DNA of 9,681 nt from Treponema sp. UBA3870 (GTDB lineage: Bacteria; Spirochaetota; Spirochaetia; Treponematales; Treponemataceae). This document shows, piece after piece, positions 1 to 5,754 of this stretch. The stretch covers positions 1-9,681 of the forward strand of contig DGGQ01000065.1 of the NCBI GenBank assembly GCA_002392275.1, written 5' to 3'. The position numbers were made by a program, and so were the translations under genes. The notes under the pieces were generated by a model. The model did no database searches. It saw nothing but the letters and a program-made list of their open reading frames with translations, and was not told where the DNA came from. The first letter of the stretch is position 1, and each line of letters begins with the position of its first letter.

Positions 1-180
1 GAGAATTGTGTCCAGAAGCTCCTCCTTGTTTTTGAAAAAAAAGTACAGCGCACCGGTTGTGACACCCGCGTTTTTACAGATGTGCCTGAGGCTGGCATCC
101 TTGTAGCCATTTTCAAGGAACTCCTTTTTTGCGGCGTTGATTATGTTGATTTTGGTTTCCGAAATTTTTTCATCCGACAT
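1..180 (-). CDS. TetR/AcrR-family transcriptional regulator, N-terminal part (3' end outside window)
   Basis: The reverse strand reads 60 codons from ATG at 180-178 to the window edge without a stop. The peptide starts MSDEKISETKINIINAAKKE and continues with FLENGYKDASLRHICKNAGV and TTGALYFFFKNKEELLDTIL. This is the classic TetR N-terminal helix-turn-helix: a first helix ending in A..EF...GY, then the recognition motif 'AGVTTGALYFFFKNKEELL'. The ligand-binding C-terminal domain lies outside the window, so the inducer is unknown. No other Met lies in the visible peptide, so this start is the only one available, although the predicted promoter leaves a leader of only a few bases. The gene is divergent from the 2TM/Nudix-like gene at 332, the usual layout for a local TetR regulator, but control of that neighbour is inferred. 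The family assignment is secure; the target is not. Confidence 0.9.
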   Translation of the reverse strand, partial: MSDEKISETKINIINAAKKEFLENGYKDASLRHICKNAGVTTGALYFFFKNKEELLDTIL

Positions 181-194
181 AACACCTGTTATGT
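177..194. promoter_or_regulatory. Perfect inverted repeat, probable TetR autoregulatory operator
   Basis: ACATAACA (177-184) and TGTTATGT (187-194) are exact reverse complements separated by CC. The 18-bp site covers the tetR start codon and part of its predicted -10 box. An 8+8 palindrome at this spot is what TetR-family dimers typically bind to repress their own gene. The site is seen directly; binding is inferred. Confidence 0.6.
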
Positions 195-219
195 TATTCC
201 ATCTTTCCACCACTGTCAA
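191..219 (-). promoter_or_regulatory. Predicted sigma70-type promoter for the tetR gene
   Basis: On the minus strand, TTGACA (219-214, perfect -35) is followed after 17 bp by TAACAT (196-191, a 4/6 match to the -10). The expected start point near 184 leaves an almost leaderless mRNA. The -10 overlaps the inverted repeat at 177-194. Confidence 0.5.
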
Positions 220-249
220 CAAAAAACTAGGCTATTTTTATTTATAGTG

Positions 250-279
250 TTGATTTCCAAATATAAGTGCCATTATAAT
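250..279 (+). promoter_or_regulatory. Predicted sigma70-type promoter for the 2TM/Nudix-like gene
   Basis: TTGATT (250-255), an 18-bp spacer and a perfect TATAAT (274-279) lie about 50 bp before the ATG at 332, giving a leader of roughly 45 nt. A second candidate, TTGACT (288-293) with TATCTT (312-317) at 18 bp, would start only a few bases before the ATG and is less convincing. Confidence 0.5.
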
Positions 280-331
280 AAATTTGGTTGACTTTTGTTT
301 CAAGCAAACTGTATCTTAATGGGGTCCACAA

Positions 332-1003
332 ATGAACATTGACGAGGGCAACCTTCAAGACCTGCTTCACCAGCGGAAACAATACATAAGGACATCTGGA
401 GATGTTGTTGCCTCCGCGATTGCACTAGGAGGATATATAGTCACCATAATACTGGCGGACATAGGAAAACTGGCATTGTGGGCAAAAATTGTTGTTGCCG
501 TAATGGGACTTGTATATATTGCGTTGCTTGTAAGGTCCATATACAGTTCAAGATACTCCGTGGAAGCTTTTTTTAAAGACATAACAGCCTGTACAAATGA
601 GCACAACTTTTCTCTTCTCATTTTGAAAGACAGCCACGGCAGATTTCTTCTAAAAAAAGACAGCCGCTGGAAGACCTACCTTTTTCCGTATGTCCGCTCG
701 AAAGAAAACGATGAGGACTCTGTAAGGGATTTTGCGAAGGCATCCCTGAACCTGTCGCAAATCAGCATTGAAAAAAAAGAGGAATCAGATTTTACCAAAC
801 GCTCGGTCTCCGCAAACATGACTAAGACCTATCACCATACCTTCTATAAGCTATCCTTCGACCAGAACCAGCTCCCGCAGAAGGATTGTTTCAAAATCAG
901 CGGAATAAAATATAAATGGTTTTCTTTTGATGAAATGAAAGCAAAAAAGGGCATGATGCTCAAAAACAGCGATAACATCACATTTGTTGAAAAAAAATTC
1001 TAA
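332..1003 (+). CDS. Two-TM membrane protein with degenerate Nudix-like domain (SMODS-associated Nudix type)
   Basis: The 223-residue product has a short polar N-terminus, two hydrophobic helices (about residues 25-42 and 47-67), and a cytosolic domain from about 92 to the end. That domain has the strand order of a Nudix fold: 'NFSLLILKDSHGRFLLKKDS', 'WKTYLFPYV', a helix where the Nudix box should be, then 'KTYHHTFYKLSF' and 'GIKYKWFSFDEM'. The Nudix box G-x5-E-x7-REUxEExGU is not conserved: residues 122-142 read RSKENDEDSVRDFAKASLNLS, without the metal-binding REUxEE core. The pattern fits my memory of the Sa_NUDIX family linked to CD-NTase/SMODS signalling, which would make it a membrane-tethered nucleotide sensor rather than a hydrolase (inference; no search run). 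No nucleotidyltransferase gene lies nearby. Only a weak GGGG precedes the ATG. Control by the divergent TetR is plausible but unproven. Confidence 0.75.
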   Translation: MNIDEGNLQDLLHQRKQYIRTSGDVVASAIALGGYIVTIILADIGKLALWAKIVVAVMGLVYIALLVRSIYSSRYSVEAFFKDITACTNEHNFSLLILKDSHGRFLLKKDSRWKTYLFPYVRSKENDEDSVRDFAKASLNLSQISIEKKEESDFTKRSVSANMTKTYHHTFYKLSFDQNQLPQKDCFKISGIKYKWFSFDEMKAKKGMMLKNSDNITFVEKKF

Positions 1004-1021
1004 TCAACATTCATTTTCCTG

Positions 1022-1033
1022 TCAAAATTTTGA
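1022..1033. other. 12-bp AT-rich palindrome between genes
   Basis: TCAAAATTTTGA is a perfect palindrome 19 bp downstream of the 2TM/Nudix-like gene and 18 bp before the -35 of the next gene. It could be an upstream regulatory site. It is AT-rich, so chance is a real alternative. Confidence 0.25.
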
Positions 1034-1051
1034 AAAATCAGTGGAAATTTG

Positions 1052-1080
1052 TTGCAATATTTTGAGAGTCATTATATTAT
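1052..1080 (+). promoter_or_regulatory. Predicted sigma70-type promoter for the 7TM-SpoIIE phosphatase gene
   Basis: TTGCAA (1052-1057), a 17-bp spacer and TATTAT (1075-1080) precede the ATG at 1133. The expected start point, near 1087, falls inside the palindrome at 1083-1099. Confidence 0.5.
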
Positions 1081-1082
1081 AT

Positions 1083-1099
1083 TGATAGTGACACTATCA
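1083..1099. promoter_or_regulatory. 17-bp perfect palindrome at the transcription start, probable operator
   Basis: TGATAGTG and CACTATCA flank a central A, giving eight matched bases per arm. The site begins 3 bp after the predicted -10 and covers +1, where a bound dimer would block open-complex formation or promoter escape. The one-base centre makes an RNA hairpin unlikely to be its purpose. The regulator is unknown. The arms do not match the repeat at the tetR start. Confidence 0.6.
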
Positions 1100-1132
1100 T
1101 AAGATTTTTAAAGAGTCGGGGGATGGACGGCC

Positions 1133-3163
1133 ATGAAAAAAGGATTTTTTATTTTTAACGCTCTGGCAGTTTTTGCGCTGACAGCTTTTGTTTCCTGCTC
1201 CGGCATGAGGCATGAAAGAATCAGCCTGGGCGATGGATGGGAATACAGAGTGCAGGATTCGTCCGAAACAAGCTTCATGCCACTGGAAAGCGGATACCTT
1301 GCCAACCTTGAAAAACTTGTGCCCGATTCACAGGGCTACATCTGGCTGAAAAAAAGATTCCAGATTCCACCGTCACTCAAAAACCGTCTGCTCGGATGCT
1401 ACCTTGGAAGAATCGCAATTGCCGATGAAACTTTTTTCAACGGAACACAGATCGGCGGCGAGGGACTTTTCCCACCGAACGAATTCAGCGCGTGGAACAG
1501 GGCAAGACTTTACCCGGTACCGGACTCCCTTGTGCGTGAAGGCGAAAACGAAATCCGCATAAAAATCTGGGTGGACGGGGAAGGCTCCATTGTCTCAACC
1601 CCATTCATCGGGGAACTTTCGGACGCAAAGGAGAGCGCGAAACGAGAAGCATTCTGGGCGAGCGAGATTCAGTTTGTGTTCGCCGTTCTGATGCTTGTAA
1701 TCGCGGTGTACCATATACTCATGTATTTTAAATCAAGGGCGGAAAAATACAATCTGGCGTTCGGGCTTGTGAACCTGATTTCCGCAATCTATCTGTGCGT
1801 GTTCTATTACGCCGAGTTTCCCGGATTCACTGGAAGCGGCATATCGTTTCTCTGGTTCCAGAAGATTTTTTCAAGCGGCATTCCCTATCTGCTGCCTTTC
1901 CTTGTCACGACATACATAAACAGTTTCATCAAGAGGCGGGAACGGGTCCTGATGCTGGTGCTGAGAATAATTTTTGCCGCCGCCCCGATTGTTGTCGCTT
2001 TCTGGTGCCCCACATACACAATGCTCCACAAAATGCAGCAGATTCTCCAGGCCATGCTGATTCCGCCGATGGTCTACATTTTGATTATCCTTGTCGGAAA
2101 CGCAATCCACAAAAAAAAGGAGTCCCTTGTGCTCCTGCTTGGATTTTCGCCGCTCGTGCTTGCGGTCCTTCTTGATTTTCTGGTCCACTCGGTTTTCAAG
2201 GTCTATGACTTTCCATACATCTCGTCTATTGGATGGCAGCTGGTCATAATCTCCCTGCTCTTCATAATGGCGAGCCGCTTCGTGAACTCAAAACTTGAGG
2301 TGGAATATCTGAACAGGAATCTTGAAAGGGAGGTCTCGGACAGAACAAGGGAGCTTTCCGAATCCAACGAACAGCTCTCTCTGACAAACGCGGAACTTTC
2401 GGACGCAAAAAAACGCATGGACCGTGACATGCAGCTTGCCGTCTATGTGCAGCGGAGTTTTTACCAGAGGTCCGCCCCGGATTTTCCCGACTGGGAGATT
2501 GCCTACCACTTTAAACCAATGGCTGGGGTTTCCGGCGATTTGTACGATTTCTTCTATAAACATGGTACGCTTCATGGTGTAGGACTTTTTGATGTGTCCG
2601 GGCATGGAATTGCGTCTGGACTTGTGACCATGCTCGCAAAGACTGTGATTGACAGAAAATTTTATGAGGGACTGGACAAGCCTCTTCCACATGTCATGGA
2701 GGAAATCAACAGGCAGATTTGTGAGGAAAAGGGTGACGTTGAAAACTATCTGACCGGTGTTCTGCTGAGGATGAACGGAAGCAAGGTTGAATACCTGAGC
2801 GCGGGACATCCAAAGGCATTCTTCCGCTCGGGAGCCACGGGACGCACTGTTCCAGTCGAGATTGCGGGAAAGGACAATGGTTCCGGTGGACTGATTGGAA
2901 TGCCGATGCTGGAACCGACATACAGCGCAATCGGTTTCTCGATGAAAAGTGGCGACAGCATTGTGCTTTACACGGACTGTCTCTCGGAATCAAAAAACCG
3001 GGCCGGGAAGGAATTTGGCTACGATGGAATCACCGGTGCGTTCTCAAAATCAAGCGGAAGCGCAGGGGAGCAGCTGGATTCCATTCTGTCCGAGTTCTCC
3101 AGATTCACATCGGGTGTTCCCGCCAGCGACGACCTGACAATAATAGTCATCAGAAAAAAATAA
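1133..3163 (+). CDS. 7TM receptor with SpoIIE/PP2C-type serine phosphatase output domain
   Basis: This 676-residue protein probably turns an extracytoplasmic signal into dephosphorylation of a cytosolic target, typically an anti-sigma-factor antagonist (family knowledge). In order: a lipoprotein-like signal peptide ending 'AFVSC' (Cys22); an extracytoplasmic domain to about 170 resembling glycosidase-type jelly-roll sugar-binding domains (FFNGTQIGGEG around 103); seven hydrophobic helices at about 178-196, 206-226, 237-262, 274-292, 305-326, 333-352 and 364-385; a charged coiled coil at about 387-445; and a SpoIIE domain to the end. The phosphatase motifs are intact: SGDLYDFF (D469), DVSGHG (487-492), LSAGHP, YTDC (D615, Cys where Gly is usual) and DDLTIIV (D666, D667). 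The ATG at 1133 is chosen for the signal peptide; the ATG at 1123 is in another frame. The gene stands alone and converges on the lipoprotein gene 14 bp away. The cognate STAS or kinase partner is not in the window. Confidence 0.9.
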   Translation: MKKGFFIFNALAVFALTAFVSCSGMRHERISLGDGWEYRVQDSSETSFMPLESGYLANLEKLVPDSQGYIWLKKRFQIPPSLKNRLLGCYLGRIAIADETFFNGTQIGGEGLFPPNEFSAWNRARLYPVPDSLVREGENEIRIKIWVDGEGSIVSTPFIGELSDAKESAKREAFWASEIQFVFAVLMLVIAVYHILMYFKSRAEKYNLAFGLVNLISAIYLCVFYYAEFPGFTGSGISFLWFQKIFSSGIPYLLPFLVTTYINSFIKRRERVLMLVLRIIFAAAPIVVAFWCPTYTMLHKMQQILQAMLIPPMVYILIILVGNAIHKKKESLVLLLGFSPLVLAVLLDFLVHSVFKVYDFPYISSIGWQLVIISLLFIMASRFVNSKLEVEYLNRNLEREVSDRTRELSESNEQLSLTNAELSDAKKRMDRDMQLAVYVQRSFYQRSAPDFPDWEIAYHFKPMAGVSGDLYDFFYKHGTLHGVGLFDVSGHGIASGLVTMLAKTVIDRKFYEGLDKPLPHVMEEINRQICEEKGDVENYLTGVLLRMNGSKVEYLSAGHPKAFFRSGATGRTVPVEIAGKDNGSGGLIGMPMLEPTYSAIGFSMKSGDSIVLYTDCLSESKNRAGKEFGYDGITGAFSKSSGSAGEQLDSILSEFSRFTSGVPASDDLTIIVIRKK

Positions 3164-3172
3164 TCGCAGGAA

Positions 3173-3183
3173 CACTGTCAGTG
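3173..3183. other. Short palindrome between convergent stop codons
   Basis: CACTG and CAGTG flank a single T in the 14-bp gap between the two convergent genes, running into the end of the minus-strand gene. No T-run follows on either strand, so it is not a recognisable intrinsic terminator. How transcription ends here is not visible. Confidence 0.25.
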
Positions 3184-4971
3184 CGCTATGATGTTGAAGG
3201 ACTCGTCAACGTTCGGGGACTCCCTTTCAAGCCTGCCCCTTCTTGAAATGAGGTACACCCTTCCGGAGTTGAGTCCGTATTCCCTGTTTACAAAAGTGTC
3301 CAGAGCGGTCGCAACCTTTACAAAGCCTGACGCGCCTGTTTTTTCTATATACTCGCAGAGGTTCTCAACTTTCTCGCGCATTAGAGGCTGGCTTGCGATG
3401 CGGGTGTAATATTTTCCAACATTGTCCAGACTGTACTGCAATGTGTAGGCCATGATTTCGTTCTGCACCAAGTCCTCGTCTGAAATGTCGTAGCTCAGAT
3501 TCGGGGTCAGAGCAAAATATGCCTTGACAAATTCCCTGGAGCCATGGTCCATTGAATCGTACACAAGGGAAACCTCGTTCCTGAAATCCTCCTGTGTAAA
3601 ATAGATTCCGTGGAAGCACTCGTGGTTGATGAACTGCCAGCGCAGATAATCAGGAAGCTCCCTTGAGATGGAGACAATCGCGCCGCCGGTGGAACTTACA
3701 AGACCGCCCTCCTTTTCAACAAAAAGACCGTTCTGTATCATAATCTTTTTCAGCGTAAGCTCGTAGGCGTTCAGCGAAAATTTTTGCTTCGCGGCCCTGT
3801 TGAAAAAATCCGCAACAACGCTTGCCCTGTAGTCGAGTGCGTTGAATCCGTGCTGGTCCTCTATCATCTTGTCGGTGGCAAGTGTCCCGATGTATCCTTC
3901 CTTCTCTGCAAAAAATGCGAGCCTCTTGAAAAACTTGTCCTGGACCTTGTAGCTTGCCGTGTCAAAAATCAGTACATTCGGAAACTCTTCCCACAAAAAA
4001 ACTTCGTAGTCACTGTTGCGCCACCAACTCATGTCCCAGTCAACAATCAGTCCGGGGTCCGAAACTATCGGCTCATTTTTTTCAAGCATGGAATCCATCA
4101 TCACGATGCCCGTCACATTGTCCAGACTTTCCAGCGACACAAGCGAAAATGGATTTTCAAATGCGCCGCAGGAGAGTCTTGTCATATCCTGCTCCGAGTT
4201 ATAGCGCACACGGAATTTTTCCTCGCCAATCGACATGTCGAATCTCCGCTGTGAAAGCATGTCCCCGTCGTTGTCATAGGAGATTTGGATTTCCGTGTTG
4301 ATGTTCGGACCGAAAACTTTTTTTCCGTCAGAAAAATCAATCTCGGAAAGATTTGTATAAAGTGTTCCGCCGGATGGACCAAAACTGTATTTCAAAATGC
4401 CGTCGGAAATGTTCCAGCCCATCGTCCTTTTTTCAACCGACATGTTTGAAATGGTGACACCGGGACAGGCCTCAAGAGCAAATCCCGATGGAATCTTCGG
4501 AAGGCACAGACCAATCCTGACTGTGCGGCCAACAAAGGATGTGGGAATCCTCACCACGGAGTAGACCTCGGAATCCAGAATGTCCTTCCCCTTTTTTCTT
4601 GTGTAGAGATAGAAGCGCACCGGATAATTTTTGTTCTTGCACAACGACATGTCGATGTCCGCCGGAATCGTTATGTTCGTGCAGATTGAAAGCCCCCTGT
4701 ACTCGCTTCCGGTTCCGAAAAGTTTTTTGGACTGCTTGTCCGAGAACGAATACATCTTCAGGGTCTGGTCCTTGTAGTCAACGGAAATTCTTTCAGGCCC
4801 GGAGGAACCTGTGTCGCCAGTCGACGGGGAGCCGTATTCGGAATCAAAATCTTCCAGCTGGACTTCCCTTTTTTGTGCATAATTCTGGCGCGCGCCTCCG
4901 TCCATTCCACCGGACGAACAGGATGTTAGGGCAAAAACCAGAACCAGCGTGGACAGAAATATTTTTTTCAT
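3178..4971 (-). CDS. Lipoprotein with HExxH...E zinc metallopeptidase-like domain
   Basis: I do not recognise a named family for this 597-residue protein. It starts with a lipoprotein signal (MKKIFLSTLVLVFALTSC, lipobox LTSC, Cys18), then a Ser/Gly/Asp-rich tether to about residue 60, so it should be membrane-anchored and face outward from the cytoplasm. Residues from about 60 to 330 look beta-rich and are unassigned. The C-terminal part carries 'WQFINHECFHGIYF', an HExxH zinc motif (H450, E451, H454). About 50 residues later comes 'QNEIMAYTLQY', where E505 would be a third ligand as in gluzincin peptidases. The spacing is longer than in thermolysin, so the metallopeptidase call rests on the motif and context only. 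It is second in an operon, 12 bp after the nitroreductase stop, with AGG-type Shine-Dalgarno sequence between. It could instead be a non-catalytic surface protein, but both motifs together make that less likely. Confidence 0.8.
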   Translation of the reverse strand: MKKIFLSTLVLVFALTSCSSGGMDGGARQNYAQKREVQLEDFDSEYGSPSTGDTGSSGPERISVDYKDQTLKMYSFSDKQSKKLFGTGSEYRGLSICTNITIPADIDMSLCKNKNYPVRFYLYTRKKGKDILDSEVYSVVRIPTSFVGRTVRIGLCLPKIPSGFALEACPGVTISNMSVEKRTMGWNISDGILKYSFGPSGGTLYTNLSEIDFSDGKKVFGPNINTEIQISYDNDGDMLSQRRFDMSIGEEKFRVRYNSEQDMTRLSCGAFENPFSLVSLESLDNVTGIVMMDSMLEKNEPIVSDPGLIVDWDMSWWRNSDYEVFLWEEFPNVLIFDTASYKVQDKFFKRLAFFAEKEGYIGTLATDKMIEDQHGFNALDYRASVVADFFNRAAKQKFSLNAYELTLKKIMIQNGLFVEKEGGLVSSTGGAIVSISRELPDYLRWQFINHECFHGIYFTQEDFRNEVSLVYDSMDHGSREFVKAYFALTPNLSYDISDEDLVQNEIMAYTLQYSLDNVGKYYTRIASQPLMREKVENLCEYIEKTGASGFVKVATALDTFVNREYGLNSGRVYLISRRGRLERESPNVDESFNIIAH

Positions 4972-4983
4972 ACAGCCTGCGTC

Positions 4984-5496
4984 CTAAATCCAAGAAACGG
5001 TTTCGTCCAGCATCTTCCTTGAGCTGTGGTTTGGAAGTGGTGCAAATCCCTCGGCGGCGTATCCCAAATCAAGAAGCATTAGAATCTGCTCGTCCTCGGG
5101 GAGTCCAAGGCTCTCGTGCAGAACGTCGGGATTGAAATTGTTCAGCCAGCAATTGTCAACACCAAAACTTGTCGCGGCAAGACATAGGTGGGTTGCAACA
5201 ATGGTCGCGTCCTCAACTCCCGAGTCCATTTTTCCACCCGGATATGTGTATATATTTTTTTTGTTGAACGCAACAACAAGGACCACCGGCGCATTGTATC
5301 TGCATGGCGTAACGCCGTCGATTTTTTTCAGCCCATCATCGGACTGGACAACATAAATCCGCTGCTCCTGAAGATTTTTTGCCGTTGGAGCAAGTCTGCC
5401 TGCCTCAAGAATTTTTTCTATCAAATCCCTATCAATCTTCCTGTCGGAAAATTTTTTGCATGAGTACCTTTTTTTTGCAAGCTCCAGAAAATCCAT
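4984..5496 (-). CDS. Nitroreductase-family flavoprotein (FMN, NAD(P)H dependent)
   Basis: The 170-residue cytosolic protein matches the compact nitroreductase fold, which uses FMN and NAD(P)H to reduce nitro, quinone or similar electron acceptors; the natural substrate cannot be read from sequence. Visible FMN-site motifs are the N-terminal KKRYSCKKF (R10, S12, K14), GRLAPTAKNLQEQR (residues 33-46) and the C-terminal GYAAEGFAPLPNHSSRK (G145 to K161). The length is normal for the single-domain subgroup, which usually works as a dimer. The start at 5496-5494 is supported by a strong GGGAGG Shine-Dalgarno sequence (5508-5503) six bases away. It is first in an operon with the metallopeptidase-like lipoprotein and divergent from gltB. 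No redox-responsive site is obvious at its promoter. Confidence 0.9.
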   Translation of the reverse strand: MDFLELAKKRYSCKKFSDRKIDRDLIEKILEAGRLAPTAKNLQEQRIYVVQSDDGLKKIDGVTPCRYNAPVVLVVAFNKKNIYTYPGGKMDSGVEDATIVATHLCLAATSFGVDNCWLNNFNPDVLHESLGLPEDEQILMLLDLGYAAEGFAPLPNHSSRKMLDETVSWI

Positions 5497-5540
5497 AACC
5501 GCCCTCCCGTTGGCTAAAAATAGTTTTTCGATTTGCTTCC

Positions 5541-5569
5541 ATTATATAATATTTATACAAGTTCGTGAA
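5541..5569 (-). promoter_or_regulatory. Predicted promoter of the nitroreductase-lipoprotein operon
   Basis: On the minus strand TTCACG (5569-5564, 4/6) is followed after 17 bp by a perfect TATAAT (5546-5541). This leaves a leader of about 40 nt before the strong Shine-Dalgarno sequence of the nitroreductase gene. Confidence 0.5.
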
Positions 5570-5625
5570 TAACCATTTCCCAAAAGTAAAAAGATGGTGA
5601 ATTTCCACAAAGGCGTATTTCCATA

Positions 5626-5654
5626 TTGACAGCGGCAAAATTTTTTGCAATAAT
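5626..5654 (+). promoter_or_regulatory. Predicted sigma70-type promoter of gltB
   Basis: TTGACA (5626-5631, perfect -35) and AATAAT (5649-5654, 5/6 match) are separated by 17 bp. The expected start is near 5661, giving a leader of about 94 nt that includes the hairpin at 5670-5730. Confidence 0.6.
5635..5648. promoter_or_regulatory. Inverted repeat filling the gltB promoter spacer, possible operator
   Basis: GCAAAA and TTTTGC flank TT, a perfect 6-2-6 inverted repeat lying wholly between the -35 and -10 of gltB and abutting the -10. A regulator bound here would exclude RNA polymerase or change promoter geometry. Binding is inferred. Confidence 0.45.
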
Positions 5655-5669
5655 AAATCAAATTACGGC

Positions 5670-5730
5670 AAAGAGGTCGTAGAGGAAATTTCGTTGTTCG
5701 CGGAATTTTGTCTACGGTCTCTTTTTTTTT
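5670..5730 (+). terminator. Long hairpin plus nine T in the gltB leader: attenuator or short-RNA terminator
   Basis: AAAGAGGTCGTAGA (5670-5683) pairs with TCTACGGTCTCTTT (5711-5724) over 14 positions, two of them G-U. Inside, after one G-G mismatch, G5685-T5709 (a G-U pair) and 5686-5693 with 5701-5708 add nine further pairs, closed by a 7-nt loop. T5722-5730 follow directly. No plus-strand gene lies upstream within 2.5 kb, so the structure is not ending a preceding gene. It sits between the predicted gltB promoter and gltB. On the minus strand it lacks a comparable T-run. Confidence 0.75.
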
Positions 5731-5754
5731 GCACCCAACAAAAAGGAATTCGCT

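Noticed and set aside
216..253. Inverted repeat TCAACA...TGTTGA (26-bp spacing) in the tetR/332 intergenic region as an operator
   Set aside because: Each half overlaps a -35 box (TTGACA or TTGATT), so the match follows from two divergent promoters. The contiguous repeat at 177-194 is a better operator.
579..586. ACATAACA half-site inside the 2TM/Nudix-like gene, matching one arm of the tetR repeat
   Set aside because: The second arm is not present at the right spacing and the site is mid-gene, so it is most likely chance.
985..1009. Possible terminator after the 2TM/Nudix-like gene (TGTTGA...TCAACA)
   Set aside because: The stem is only 6 AT-rich pairs with a 13-nt loop and no clean T-run follows, so it is too weak to call.
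4539..5135. A 198-codon plus-strand open frame opposite the lipoprotein and nitroreductase genes
   Set aside because: It is antisense to two well-supported genes, crosses their junction, is Arg/Pro/Ser/Cys-rich with no domain pattern, and has no convincing ribosome binding site.
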